Shown here piece after piece: positions 17,872-27,387 of a stretch of 64,000 nucleotides of DNA; the stretch's first letter is position 1; each line of letters begins with the position of its first letter. A program made the position numbers and the translations under genes. The DNA lies in contig NZ_POUD01000002.1 in NCBI RefSeq assembly GCF_003236395.1, positions 46,457 through 110,456 on the forward strand. Reading direction: 5' to 3'. The stretch is from Nonomuraea aridisoli (GTDB lineage: Bacteria > Actinomycetota > Actinomycetes > Streptosporangiales > Streptosporangiaceae). A model generated the notes under the pieces. That model did not search any database, was not told the origin of the DNA, and saw nothing but the letters and a program-made list of their open reading frames with translations.

Positions 17872-18134
17872 CTCAGCTGTCGTCCGCCCTCGACGGTCAG
17901 TGGGGCCGCGTCATGACCTCACCATGACGTTTCCGCCGGTGACGTCATTGCGTGGTGTCACACAGGACCGATCTGGACGGCGACGCCGGGGCGACGTAGG
18001 CCCCCAGGCGGCTTGCCCGGTTTCGTGCTGGTACTACAGAAGTCCTCAGGAACCGGACGCCGACCAGCGCCGAACACTTCACCCCATCAACCGGCAATAC
18101 CTGGATGTAAGGCGATCCAGATACGAGGAAGTTC

Positions 18135-18713
18135 ATGACATCTGATCCAGACGATGCGGAGTTGATCGCCCGATCGCTCCACGGAGATGAGGACGCCTTC
18201 GTCGAGGTGGTCCGGCGTCACGAGGCGGCCGTGGGGGCCTACCTCGCGCGACGGGCCGGCCGCGAACTGGCCGAGGACCTGCTCGGCGAGGTATGGGTGG
18301 CGGCGCTCACGTCCCGGGCGGCCTACGATCGTTCGTTCCCCGACGCCCGCCCATGGTTGATCGGCGTCGCGCACAACACGCTCCGGCGGCACTGGCGATC
18401 CCGCCCGGCCGAGGAACCGCTGGCGCACGTGCCCGACCTCGCGCCCGGATGGGACCCGTGGGCCGCCGTGGACGACCGCGTCGACGTCGGGTCGGTGCTG
18501 CGGCACGCCCTCGCCCTGCTCCGGCCGCAGCAGCGGGAGATCTTGACCCTGGTCGCCTGGGAGGACCTGACCGTCGCCGACGCGGGACGGGCGATCGGCA
18601 TACCGCCGGGAACGGCGCGCCGCCACCTGCACGAGGCGCGCATGGCGCTGCGGAACGCGCCGGGGATGGCCGCGTTGCTGACCCATCACCACACGATCAA
18701 GGGGGCCAAGTGA
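18135..18713 (+). CDS. ECF-type RNA polymerase sigma factor
   Basis: A 192-residue sigma-70 family protein. Region 2 spans about residues 20-85 (FVEVVRRHEAAVGAYLARRAG, AEDLLGEVWVAAL, WLIGVAHNTLRRHWR). Region 4 spans about 118-170 (LLRPQQREILTLVAWEDLT, AGRAIGIPPGTARRHLHEAR). It would direct RNA polymerase to a small regulon. Its stop overlaps the start of the next gene (TGATG), the membrane partner expected for a sigma/anti-sigma-like pair. Confidence 0.93.
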   Translation: MTSDPDDAELIARSLHGDEDAFVEVVRRHEAAVGAYLARRAGRELAEDLLGEVWVAALTSRAAYDRSFPDARPWLIGVAHNTLRRHWRSRPAEEPLAHVPDLAPGWDPWAAVDDRVDVGSVLRHALALLRPQQREILTLVAWEDLTVADAGRAIGIPPGTARRHLHEARMALRNAPGMAALLTHHHTIKGAK

Positions 18714-19735
18714 TGATCGACGAGATGGACCTGCTGAGGGACCTGAAGGACGCCGAGCCGGTCCGGCCGCACGCCTACGAGGACGCCAGGGCCGTGCTGC
18801 GGGCGGCGATGGCCGCGGAAGGGGCGCCGGGAACGAGAACGGCACCGGTCCGGCGGGCCCGGTGGGGCATGCGCCGCACGGTGGGCTTCGGCGCCGCCGC
18901 CTTGGTCGCCGCGGCCGCCGCCGTGACGCTGGTCGTCACGTCCGCGTCGACGCCCGTCAAGCCCCCCACGGAGGCGGCGCCGGCGACAGGGAACACGATC
19001 CTGGTGGAGCTGGCCGCCGGCATCACGCCCCTGCGGGCCGACGCGCCGGGCGACGCGACGCTGGAGATCCGCAACCAGTCGCCGACCAGTGACGAGCCGG
19101 GCGGCAACGGCATCGGCCTGTTCACCGACGACGGCACCTACTACTGGGGGTACGACAAGAAGGCCCTGCGGCGGGCCGTCGTCCAGAAGGACGGGGGTGA
19201 CGACGTGTTCAAGCGCGACATAGCGGCGGCGCTCTACGCCGCGGAGGGCGATCTCGACACCGCGCGCGCACGGATGGCCGACGCCAACATCGCCCCGGGC
19301 ACGAACCAGGATCCGGAACAGACGAAGATCGAGAAGCTCAAGGGCCTCGCCAAGGCGCGAGGCGAGACGTACGTGCCGCCGGAGCCGCCGACCCCTGAGC
19401 AGCAGAAGGAGATCACCGACAACCACATCTGGGCGAACTCCATCGACGCGCTGATCGCGGCGCCGGAGAACCCCCAGGTCCGGGCCGGCGTGCTGCGCCT
19501 CCTGGCGACGATGCCGACAGTCGAGGTCGCGAAGACCATCACCGCCGGCGAGCCCACGCTCACGCTGACCGCCAGGTGGTCCGCCACGGGCGAGATCGTG
19601 GAAACGCTGGTCATCAACGCCGGCACCGGCCGGCCGGTCGCCTTGTCCGGCAGCGGCTCGGACGTGCCGTCCACCATGACCTACTACCACACCTCCCGGG
19701 TGACGCTCGCCGACGTCGAAGCCGGCAGGTTCTGA
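18713..19735 (+). CDS. Membrane-anchored partner of sigma factor (CU044_5270-like)
   Basis: A 340-residue protein. A cytosolic N-terminus of about 55 residues begins MDLLRDLKDAEPV, one membrane helix is GFGAAALVAAAAAVTLVV, and the rest is a large extracytoplasmic domain. The layout and the overlap with the sigma gene match the actinobacterial CU044_5270 group always found beside ECF sigma genes. It may act as an anti-sigma factor or as an effector; the sequence does not decide. The external domain contains a Pro/Glu-rich helical region near EPPTPEQQKEITDNH. Confidence 0.85.
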   Translation: MIDEMDLLRDLKDAEPVRPHAYEDARAVLRAAMAAEGAPGTRTAPVRRARWGMRRTVGFGAAALVAAAAAVTLVVTSASTPVKPPTEAAPATGNTILVELAAGITPLRADAPGDATLEIRNQSPTSDEPGGNGIGLFTDDGTYYWGYDKKALRRAVVQKDGGDDVFKRDIAAALYAAEGDLDTARARMADANIAPGTNQDPEQTKIEKLKGLAKARGETYVPPEPPTPEQQKEITDNHIWANSIDALIAAPENPQVRAGVLRLLATMPTVEVAKTITAGEPTLTLTARWSATGEIVETLVINAGTGRPVALSGSGSDVPSTMTYYHTSRVTLADVEAGRF

Positions 19736-19882
19736 CCCGTCACCAGCGAGATCACGCGGGCCGCTCGGTCGCCGAGCGGCTCGCATGCTCGTCGGAAGGT
19801 GCCGCCGCTTCCGCGACCGAGCGGTGCGGCACCTCGTGCGGCTCCCCGGGCAGCGGCACGCGTCGCCCGGCTCCCGGCGGGT

Positions 19883-20956
19883 TCAGCCGGCGGGGGCCGC
19901 CGCAGGTGGTGGCGCGATGGACTCGCGGCTGCACAGAGGCATCGGCACCCGGTGCACCTCACCCTGGCCGTCCGGGCCCGCGTGGTCGCGGCCGATCTCG
20001 GTGAACAACACGTCGACGGCCTTGCGGCCGAGTTCGTAGTAGGGCAGTGCCACGGTCGTCAGCTTGGGCCGGATCCACGAGGCGATCGGGTGGTCGTCGA
20101 AGGAGACGACGGACACGTCGTCAGGAACCTTGAGCCCGACATCGTCGAGTGCCTGGTAGGCGCCCATCGCGATCCGGTCGTTGAAGCAGATCAGGGCGCG
20201 CGGCCGCGCCGTCCGCAGGAGCTCCCGCGTCGCCGCGAGGCCGTACTCCGGCTGCCAGTCCGCACAGGTACGGCCGCCCGCCACCGCGACACCCGCATCG
20301 CCGAACGCCTCGCGGATGCCGACGAGCCGTTCCACCGCGGCGACGCTCTCCGGGGGCACGTCACGCATGCCGGGGCCGGCGCCGATCAGGTAGACGCCGT
20401 CGCGGTGACCGGCCTCGAGCAGGGCGCGCGCCGCAGTCCGGCCGGCTTCGACCTCGTCGGGCAGGACGGCGGGCAGGGGCGTGGGCTGCTCGGGCAGCGC
20501 GTTGAGCAGAACGGCGGGAGCGTTCGTGATGTCCTCGGGCACCTTGATGGTCCTGGTGAACATCGAGGCCAGAACGAGCCCGTCCACCTGGCGGTCGTGC
20601 ATGGCCTGCAGCAGGAGACGTTCGAGCTCGGAGTCGCCCTCCGTCTCACCGATGAACAGCATGAAGCCACGGTCGCGGGCGGCCTCCAGCGCTCCCTTGA
20701 TCATGTCGCCGGCCAGCCGTGAGGTGGCGACGGTGTCGGAGACGAAGCCGATCGTGCGGGTGGTGCCCGTGCGCAGGCCCACGGAGACGATGTTGGGCCG
20801 GTACCGCAACTCGTCGGCGGCTCGCAGGACCCGCTGCTCGACGTCCTGAGAGATACGCAGCTCGCGCCCACGGCCGGACAACACCAGCGAGGCGGTCGTG
20901 CGGGAGACGCCCGCGGCCTTTGCCACATCGGCCAGCGTGACCCGTCGTGGGCTCAC
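19883..20956 (-). CDS. LacI-family regulator of the GH68 locus
   Basis: A 357-residue repressor. The helix-turn-helix and hinge are at residues 5-60 (VTLADVAKAAGVSRTTASLVLSG, VLRAADELRYRPN). A periplasmic-binding-like sugar domain follows (GTTRTIGFVSDTVA, VDGLVLAS, DVSVVSFDDHPIASW). It is divergent from the CUT1 importer and GH68 genes, so it probably represses them until a sucrose- or fructan-derived sugar binds. Confidence 0.92.
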   Translation of the reverse strand: MSPRRVTLADVAKAAGVSRTTASLVLSGRGRELRISQDVEQRVLRAADELRYRPNIVSVGLRTGTTRTIGFVSDTVATSRLAGDMIKGALEAARDRGFMLFIGETEGDSELERLLLQAMHDRQVDGLVLASMFTRTIKVPEDITNAPAVLLNALPEQPTPLPAVLPDEVEAGRTAARALLEAGHRDGVYLIGAGPGMRDVPPESVAAVERLVGIREAFGDAGVAVAGGRTCADWQPEYGLAATRELLRTARPRALICFNDRIAMGAYQALDDVGLKVPDDVSVVSFDDHPIASWIRPKLTTVALPYYELGRKAVDVLFTEIGRDHAGPDGQGEVHRVPMPLCSRESIAPPPAAAPAG

Positions 20957-21030
20957 CCAGCACCTCCGATCGTCAAGGGTGTGTTACAGGGGGTTGACAT
21001 GGTACGACGCGCGCCGTGAGACTATCGTGC

Positions 21031-21046
21031 GCTAATCCGATTTAGC
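21031..21046. promoter_or_regulatory. Candidate LacI operator before the CUT1 operon
   Basis: GCTAATCCGATTTAGC is an imperfect 16-bp palindrome with a central CG, the usual LacI-family form. It is 59 bp before the binding-protein start and downstream of a TTGACA box at 20994-20999. Confidence 0.4.
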
Positions 21047-21104
21047 AAAGGACGGCGGGACATCAGCCCGGTGCCGGATGTCCCACGCAGCAGAGGAGAT
21101 GCAC

Positions 21105-22466
21105 ATGGCTGGACGAGGTCGTCCCGGCAGGGCCGGAGCCGCGCTTGTGATCGCCATGGGGACGCTCGCCGCCGCCTGTGCGGCTCCCGGCAGCAACAGC
21201 CCGCAACCCGCGGCCACCAGCGCGTCGCCGCAGGCCGCGGCACCCACCTGCGGTACGGCGCCGATCACGATGACCGGCTACTTCGAGACCGGCTTCCCGC
21301 TGCCCAAGGCGTTGACCACGGAGTTCTCCAAACAGCACCCGAACGTCACGTGGAACATCCGCGAGGACCAGTTCGCGGTGATCACCCAGAACGCCCCGCG
21401 CGTCCTGGCGGACAACCCGCCCGACCTCATGCGCCTGCCCCAGGTCTCCGAACTCGTCAAGGACGACCTGCTGAAGAACCTGGACGGCTACGCGCAGTCG
21501 TTCGGCTGGGACAGGTGGCCTGCCTCGCAGCTCGAACAATTGCGCCTGGGCCCGGGCGGCCGGCCGCGCGGCGAGGGGTCGTTGTACGCCCTCGGGCTCA
21601 ACGTCAGCATGACCGGCGTCTTCTACAACAAGAAGCTCGCCACCCAGATCGGCATGTCCGCGCCGCCCGCCACCCTGGCGGAGTTCGACGCGGTGCTGGC
21701 CAAGGCCAAGAGCGCGGGCATCACCCCGATCGTGCAGTTCAACGGCGGCGCCACCGGCGGCCTGGCCTTCCCGCTGCAGAACCTCATGGCCTCCTACGGC
21801 CCGCCCGGGCCGATCAACGACTGGATCTTCCAGAAGCCCGGGGCCACGATCGACACCCCGCCGAACCTGCAGGCCGTCCAGCACCTGGAGCGGTGGATCA
21901 AGGCGGGCTACTTCGAGAAGGACGTCAACGCGGTCGACTACGCGACCATGATGAGCCGTTTCATCGACGGCCAGGGGCTGTTCACGTTCAACGGCGACTG
22001 GGAGTCGGGCAACCTCGACAAGCAGATGGCGGGCAACGTCGGCTTCATGCTCATGCCGTCCGCTCAGGAGGGCGGCAAGCCGGCCACCATGTCGGCGCCG
22101 CTCACCTTCGGGATCGCGGCGAGCGCGAAGAACGCCGACTGCGCCGCCTTCTTCCTCAACTGGGTGGCCACCGACCAGCGGGCCCGCGAGATCGGCGTCG
22201 AAGTGGGCGGATCGCGCCCGATGGGGCCGGCCGACGCGTACATGCCGGAGGTGGCGTCGGACACGGTCACCGCGAGCACGCTCGCCGCCGGCGCGGACCT
22301 CGCCGAGGCCGACGGCGCGATGGACTTCATCGCCAACGCCACCGGCGCCATCTACGCCAAGAGCTGGACCCCGAACCTGCAGAAGCTGGTGGCCGGGCAG
22401 CAGACGCCGCAGGAGCTGCTGAAGGCGGTCCAGGCCGACTACGCGAGCCAGATCGAGGGGAGCTGA
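21105..22466 (+). CDS. CUT1 sugar-binding lipoprotein (GH68 locus)
   Basis: A 453-residue extracellular solute-binding protein (family 1). The N-terminus is a lipoprotein signal, GAALVIAMGTLAAACAAPG, with the lipidated Cys in AAAC. The mature part begins with a Ser/Gln-rich linker. Family features include ITMTGYFETGFPLPKALTTEFSKQHP, LYALGLNVSMTGVFYNKKLA, and FNGDWESGNLDKQMAG. The ATG at 21105 is preferred because GAGGAG lies 6 bases upstream; an earlier in-frame ATG at 21078 has no such site. It delivers sugar to the two permeases encoded next. Confidence 0.93.
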   Translation: MAGRGRPGRAGAALVIAMGTLAAACAAPGSNSPQPAATSASPQAAAPTCGTAPITMTGYFETGFPLPKALTTEFSKQHPNVTWNIREDQFAVITQNAPRVLADNPPDLMRLPQVSELVKDDLLKNLDGYAQSFGWDRWPASQLEQLRLGPGGRPRGEGSLYALGLNVSMTGVFYNKKLATQIGMSAPPATLAEFDAVLAKAKSAGITPIVQFNGGATGGLAFPLQNLMASYGPPGPINDWIFQKPGATIDTPPNLQAVQHLERWIKAGYFEKDVNAVDYATMMSRFIDGQGLFTFNGDWESGNLDKQMAGNVGFMLMPSAQEGGKPATMSAPLTFGIAASAKNADCAAFFLNWVATDQRAREIGVEVGGSRPMGPADAYMPEVASDTVTASTLAAGADLAEADGAMDFIANATGAIYAKSWTPNLQKLVAGQQTPQELLKAVQADYASQIEGS

Positions 22467-22471
22467 ACGAG

Positions 22472-23386
22472 GTGACGGCCCGCCCTGCCGGCGTTCGCTC
22501 CTCCCACCGGCGCCCGGCCAAGCGTCGCAGCTTGGTCGGCTGGCTGTTCGTCCTTCCGGCGCTCGCCTTCTACGCGGTCTTCGTCCTGCGCCCGATCGCC
22601 CTGACGTTCCAGTACTCGCTGTACGAGTGGGACGGCATCGGCCCGTCCACCTGGGCGGGGCCGGCCAACTACGGCAAGGTCTTCACCGACCCCGACCTGT
22701 TCGACTCGCTGGTCAACGCCTTCCAGCTGATCGTTTTCTTCAGCGCGGTCCCGGTCGCGCTGGGGCTGGCGGCCGCCGCCACGATCCGGCGCATCGCCGC
22801 CAGCCGGCTCGCTCTCGTGGCGCGGACCGTGCTCTTCCTGCCGCAGGTCATCCCGCTGGTGGCCGCCGGCATCGCGTGGAGCTGGCTGCTGGCCTCGACC
22901 GGTGTGATCAACCAGCTGCTCGAACTGGTCGGCCTCGGCGGGATCACCCGGGCCTGGCTGGGCGACTTCTCCACCGCCCTGCCCGCGGTCGGCATGATCG
23001 GCGCGTGGGTTCTCCTCGGCCTGTGCACGCTCTTGCTCCTGGCCGGCATGAGCAAGATCGACCCCTCGCTCTACGAGGCCGCCCGGCTGGACGGCGCCGG
23101 GGCGTGGCGTGAGTTCGTCTCGATCACGGTCCCCAGCCTGCGGCAGGAGATCGCGGTCTGCGTCACCGTGACGGTGATCGCGGCCCTGGCGAGCTTCGAC
23201 ATCATCTACATCTCGACCCAGGGCGGTCCCGGCAACACGACGATGGTGCCCGGCCTGCAGATCTACTACCTCGCCTTCTCCGAACGCGAGGTCGGAACGG
23301 CCTCGGCCCTGGCCATGGTGCTCATGGTGCTCGTGATCGCCTGCGCCTTTCCCATCCAGTGGTTCGCGAAGGACGGCGAACGATGA
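22472..23386 (+). CDS. CUT1 sugar permease, MalF-like
   Basis: A 304-residue permease with six membrane segments. The cytoplasmic EAA loop is YEAARLDGAGAWREFVSITVPSL, which docks the ATPase. The start is a GTG five bases after the binding-protein stop, with AGGGGAG upstream. The 3' end overlaps the next permease gene (ATGA). No ATPase gene is in the operon; these importers normally share the MsiK ATPase encoded elsewhere. Confidence 0.93.
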   Translation: MTARPAGVRSSHRRPAKRRSLVGWLFVLPALAFYAVFVLRPIALTFQYSLYEWDGIGPSTWAGPANYGKVFTDPDLFDSLVNAFQLIVFFSAVPVALGLAAAATIRRIAASRLALVARTVLFLPQVIPLVAAGIAWSWLLASTGVINQLLELVGLGGITRAWLGDFSTALPAVGMIGAWVLLGLCTLLLLAGMSKIDPSLYEAARLDGAGAWREFVSITVPSLRQEIAVCVTVTVIAALASFDIIYISTQGGPGNTTMVPGLQIYYLAFSEREVGTASALAMVLMVLVIACAFPIQWFAKDGER

Positions 23387-24207
23387 TCACCGCGTGGCGG
23401 GAAGCCTGGACCGGCAGGGCTCTGCTCGTCCTCATGATGGCGGTCACGATCCTGCCGTTCCTCAGTCTCTTCGTCACCGCCCTGCATCCTTCGGGCACCT
23501 ACCCGCCTGGGCTCGCCTGGCCGAGCGACCCGCAGTGGGGCAACTTCGGCAAAGCCTTCGAGGCCGCGAACATGGGGGAGCTGCTGAAGTCCAGCGCCCT
23601 CATCGTCCTGGGCGTGGTGCCGATCTCGATCCTCCTCGGCACGATGGCCGGCTTCGCCATCGGTCACCTTCGCGTGGTCGGCAGCCGCGTGTTGTTCGTG
23701 CTCTTCGTGCTCGGCCTGACCCTTCCGTTCGAGGGCATCATCACGCCGCTGTACTACCAGATCCGCGACATGGGGCTGTTGAACACGCGCTGGGCGATCA
23801 TTCTGCCGCTCATCGGCCTGTTCATGCCGTTCTCCGTCTTCTGGATGCGCGCGCATTTCGTCAACATGCCGGGGGAACTGTCGGAAAGCGCACGCATGGA
23901 CGGCGCCAACGTGTGGCAGCTGTTCCGGCGCATCCACGTGCCCCTGGCCATGCCGGCGATCTCGTCCCTGGGCATCCTGCTGTTCCTGTGGACCTGGAAT
24001 CAGTTCCTGCTGGCGATCGTCCTGGTCGACGACCCTGCCAAGCGCACGATGTCGGGCGCGCTGGGAGCCTTCCAGGGCCAGTGGGGGACCGACATCCCGT
24101 TGTTGTGCGCCGGATCGCTGCTGATCCTGACCCCCACGCTCGCGGTCTTCCTCATCTTCCAGCGGCACTTCGTCAAGGCCCTGCTCCAGGGCTCTTTGAA
24201 GGGCTGA
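23383..24207 (+). CDS. CUT1 sugar permease, MalG-like
   Basis: A 274-residue permease with six hydrophobic helices and the EAA-type loop SESARMDGANVWQLFRRIHVPLAMPA. The ATG overlaps the stop of the MalF-like gene. It forms the heterodimeric channel with that protein. The GH68 gene follows after about 60 bp. Confidence 0.93.
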   Translation: MITAWREAWTGRALLVLMMAVTILPFLSLFVTALHPSGTYPPGLAWPSDPQWGNFGKAFEAANMGELLKSSALIVLGVVPISILLGTMAGFAIGHLRVVGSRVLFVLFVLGLTLPFEGIITPLYYQIRDMGLLNTRWAIILPLIGLFMPFSVFWMRAHFVNMPGELSESARMDGANVWQLFRRIHVPLAMPAISSLGILLFLWTWNQFLLAIVLVDDPAKRTMSGALGAFQGQWGTDIPLLCAGSLLILTPTLAVFLIFQRHFVKALLQGSLKG

Positions 24208-24268
24208 GGCGCCACCGTACCGAAAGCAGAGGTCGTTCCATGGTTCCTGGAGGACGGGGAGGCGCCGC

Positions 24269-25633
24269 GTGAGCGGTGGCCGGCCGGCGCGCTGGACGCG
24301 CCGGCACCTCGAGCTGCTCGTCGACAGCGGCGCGACCACGGCGCCCGTCTTCGACCCCGCGGCGGCCGTCCCGCGGATCCTGCCGGACCACGACCTCTGG
24401 GACCTGTGGCCGATCCAGGAGGAGGACGGTTCGACGAGCCTGATCGACGGCTGTGAACTGTGGATGGCGTTGTCGGCCCCCATCCTCGGCCACCCCGAAC
24501 AGCGCCATGACCACGCCCGCATCCGGCTGCTCGCCCGACATGGCGACGGCCGGTGGAGGGACCTGGGTCACGCCTTCGCCGACGGCGCCTGCCCGGGCAG
24601 CCGCGAGTGGTCGGGATCAGCGGTCCGCCGGCCCGACGGCACGGTGTCGGTGTTCTACACGGCCGCCGGTCGGCGGGGCGAGACCCGCCCGACGTTCCGG
24701 CAGCGCGTGGTCGAGGCGCGCCCCGCCCTGGTCACCGACGGCGACCGGATCCTGTTGCGCGAAGACGCCGAACACCGGGAGATCCTCCGCCCCGACGGCC
24801 GCATGTATCTCCCGGCCGACGAGGCCGACGGATCACCGGTGAACATCAGGGCCTTCCGCGACCCCGGCTGGTTCCGCGACCCCGCCGACGGGCGCGACTA
24901 CCTGCTCGTCGCCGCCTCCACCGCCTGGGAGGACGGCTTCACAGGCGCGGTCGCCCTGGCCGGGACGCGGGCCGGCACCTGGTCCCTGCTCCCGCCCCTC
25001 ATCGTGGCCGAGGGCGTCAATCACGAGCTCGAACGGCCCCATGTCGTCGTCCACGACTCGTGGTACTACCTCTTCTTCTCCACCCATCGTCACAATTTCC
25101 ACCCAGCCGAGCGCGCGCCCACCGGGCTCTACGGCTTCGCCGCGCCCAGCCTGACGGGACCGTACGAGCCGCTCAACGGTTCCGGTCTCGTGGTCCGGAA
25201 CCCTTCTCGGGAACCCGATCAGGCGTACGCCTGGCTGGTGCTGCCCGACCTCCGCGTGGTCAGCTTCGCCAACTACCGAGCCCACCAGGCCAGGGACCCC
25301 CGGCACGCGGACGCGGCGCAGGCCCGGGCGAACTTCGGCGGGACCATCGCGCCGACCCTCACGCTCACGCTCGACGGGCTGACCACGTCGGTCGTGGCAG
25401 CCCGGCCGGGCTGCCACGACCTCGAGCGGCACGTCACCGCGCCGCCGCCGCGACGCGAACCCGCGGACTGTCGCCTACCTCAAGCCGCCGAGGGACAGTC
25501 CGCCGCGCCAGTGCCGCTGGAGCGTGAAGAACGCGATCACGAGTGGGATGACCGACACGAGCGCGCCCATGATGATGAGGCTCCAGAGGGAGGTGCTGCC
25601 GGCATTGTTCGCCGAGGCGATTCCCTGCCATAG
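24269..25633 (+). CDS. Glycoside hydrolase family 68 (fructosyltransferase/sucrase type)
   Basis: The 454-residue frame shows the GH68 five-bladed propeller motifs. DLWDLWP holds the nucleophile Asp45; EWSGSA is at 113-118; FRDPG holds the transition-state Asp198; HELERPHVV holds the acid/base Glu255. GH68 enzymes split sucrose and transfer or release fructose. Unlike levansucrases it has no signal peptide, so it probably acts in the cytosol on imported sugar. The last ~80 residues (after SVVAARPGCHDL) are antisense to the convergent permease gene and unlike any GH68 end. The natural stop may have been lost. Confidence 0.85.
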   Translation: MSGGRPARWTRRHLELLVDSGATTAPVFDPAAAVPRILPDHDLWDLWPIQEEDGSTSLIDGCELWMALSAPILGHPEQRHDHARIRLLARHGDGRWRDLGHAFADGACPGSREWSGSAVRRPDGTVSVFYTAAGRRGETRPTFRQRVVEARPALVTDGDRILLREDAEHREILRPDGRMYLPADEADGSPVNIRAFRDPGWFRDPADGRDYLLVAASTAWEDGFTGAVALAGTRAGTWSLLPPLIVAEGVNHELERPHVVVHDSWYYLFFSTHRHNFHPAERAPTGLYGFAAPSLTGPYEPLNGSGLVVRNPSREPDQAYAWLVLPDLRVVSFANYRAHQARDPRHADAAQARANFGGTIAPTLTLTLDGLTTSVVAARPGCHDLERHVTAPPPRREPADCRLPQAAEGQSAAPVPLEREERDHEWDDRHERAHDDEAPEGGAAGIVRRGDSLP

Positions 25634-26356
25634 GCCGAGTCCGACGGTGACGGGGAAGAGGCGGTTGTCGGAGAGCATGGCCAGGGGCAGGAAGTAGTTG
25701 TTCCACGATGCCACGGCCGACAGGAGCAGCACCGTGACCACCGCGGGCCTCATCAGCGGGAATGCGATCCGGAGGAACGTTCGTATTTCGCCCGCGCCGT
25801 CGGCCCGCGCCGCGTCGAGAATCTCGTCGGGAACCGCGTCGCGCGCGTATACGTGCATCAAGTAGACGCCGAACGGGTTGAGCAGCGACGGGAGAATCAC
25901 CGCCCAGATCGTGTTCGTCAGGCCGAGCTCGGCGAACATGATGAAGGTGGGGATCACCAGGGCGGTTGCGGGCACCATCAGCGCGCCGAGCACGAGTGCG
26001 AAGCTGAAGCGTCTGGCGGCGAAGCGGTACTTGGCGAATCCGTAGCCGGCCATGACGGACAGGATCGTGGCGCCGATCCCGCCCGCGAGTGCGTACAGCG
26101 TGGAGTTGAGAATCCACCTGCCGTAAATACCGCCGTCGTAGGTGAACAACTGTGAGAGGTTGCCGAGATAGTCGATCTGGTCGGCGAACCACAGGGTGTT
26201 GCCGCCCCCGAACAGGCCGGGGGCGTCCTTGGAACTGTTGACGATGACCCACCAGAACGGCACGAGGAAGTACACGACCAGAAAGCCGAGGAGCACCTGC
26301 AGGGGGAGGTGGCGTTGTGGCCGGCGGCGGGCGCCGGCGCGGGAGCGGTCACTCAT
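25475..26356 (-). CDS. CUT1 sugar permease, MalG-like (GH3/esterase locus)
   Basis: A 293-residue permease with six helices and the EAA loop ILDAARADGAGEIRTFLRIAFPLMRPA. Its ATG overlaps the stop of the upstream MalF-like gene (ATGA). The 3' end overlaps the extended GH68 frame by 159 bp. It works with the MalF-like permease and the binding protein encoded at 27388. No ATPase is present in this operon. Confidence 0.93.
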   Translation of the reverse strand: MSDRSRAGARRRPQRHLPLQVLLGFLVVYFLVPFWWVIVNSSKDAPGLFGGGNTLWFADQIDYLGNLSQLFTYDGGIYGRWILNSTLYALAGGIGATILSVMAGYGFAKYRFAARRFSFALVLGALMVPATALVIPTFIMFAELGLTNTIWAVILPSLLNPFGVYLMHVYARDAVPDEILDAARADGAGEIRTFLRIAFPLMRPAVVTVLLLSAVASWNNYFLPLAMLSDNRLFPVTVGLGLWQGIASANNAGSTSLWSLIIMGALVSVIPLVIAFFTLQRHWRGGLSLGGLR

Positions 26357-27297
26357 CACAGGAAGCTCCTCCGCTTGCGGGTGAAGAACAGGAACACGTA
26401 GACGCCGATGAACACGATCCCGCCGAGGGCGAAGGAGATCGCCGATCCGTAGTTGAAGTTCGCGAGTGAGAAAGCCTGCTGATACGCGTACATGTTGGGC
26501 GTGAAGTCCGGTCCGATCGTGCCGGCCGCCAGCGAACGCAGAATCTGCGGTTCGTTGAAGAACTGCAGGGTGCCGATGAGGGAGAAGACCAGGATCAGCA
26601 GCAGCGCGGGGGCGATCAGCGGGATCTTGATGCGAAGCGCGATCTGCCATTTTCCGGCGCCGTCCATGCGAGCGGCCTCGTAGAGCGTCGGGTCGATGCC
26701 CTGGAGCGCCGCGTAAAGGATGATCATGTAGTAGCCGGCCCACTGCCAGGTGACGACGTTGACCAGACCGTAGAAGATCAGGTTGCTGCTGAGAAAATCG
26801 GGCGGGGTGGCGCCGAACAACCCGAAGATGTCGGAGAGCGGCCCGAAGCTCTTGCTGTACAGGAATCCCCACATGACCGCCCCGATGACCGTGGGAATCG
26901 CGTAGGGGAGAAAGATCATGAGGCGGGAGAAGCGGGTGAAAAGAGAGGTCACGGCGTCGAGAATCAGCGCCATCGCGAGGGCGACGATGATCTGCAGCGG
27001 GATGGCCACCAGCGAGAAGCGGATCACGAACCATGATCCGGACAGGAAGCTCGGGTCGGTGAACGCCTTCACATAATTGTCGAGAAAGACGAAGCTGGTG
27101 CCACCGATCAGCCTTTTCTGGAAAAGGCTGAGATACAGCGCGTACGCCAGCGGCGCGATGAGAAATGCCAGGAAGACGATCCCGAACGGCCCGACGAAGA
27201 GCCACCCCATCAGATGTTCACGTAGGTGCACCTTCCCGCGTACCTTGCGCGGTTTCTCTTGGGTGCGTGGTGCGTTCTTCTCTATCAAGAGGGTCAA
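26356..27297 (-). CDS. CUT1 sugar permease, MalF-like (GH3/esterase locus)
   Basis: A 313-residue permease. A basic N-terminal tail is followed by LMGWLFVGPFGIVFLAFLIAPLAYALYLSLF and five more helices, and the EAA loop is YEAARMDGAGKWQIALRIKIPLIAPA. Translation probably starts at TTG (27297) with GGAG six bases upstream. The next gene overlaps its stop codon. It sits 90 bp after the binding-protein gene, in one operon. Confidence 0.92.
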   Translation of the reverse strand: MTLLIEKNAPRTQEKPRKVRGKVHLREHLMGWLFVGPFGIVFLAFLIAPLAYALYLSLFQKRLIGGTSFVFLDNYVKAFTDPSFLSGSWFVIRFSLVAIPLQIIVALAMALILDAVTSLFTRFSRLMIFLPYAIPTVIGAVMWGFLYSKSFGPLSDIFGLFGATPPDFLSSNLIFYGLVNVVTWQWAGYYMIILYAALQGIDPTLYEAARMDGAGKWQIALRIKIPLIAPALLLILVFSLIGTLQFFNEPQILRSLAAGTIGPDFTPNMYAYQQAFSLANFNYGSAISFALGGIVFIGVYVFLFFTRKRRSFL

Positions 27298-27387
27298 CTT
27301 GGGCTCCGGGATGTCGATGCTGGGGGATGGCGGGGGTGGGCCGGCCGGCCGCGGATACGGCGCGGACGGCGTGGCCCACCCATCTCG

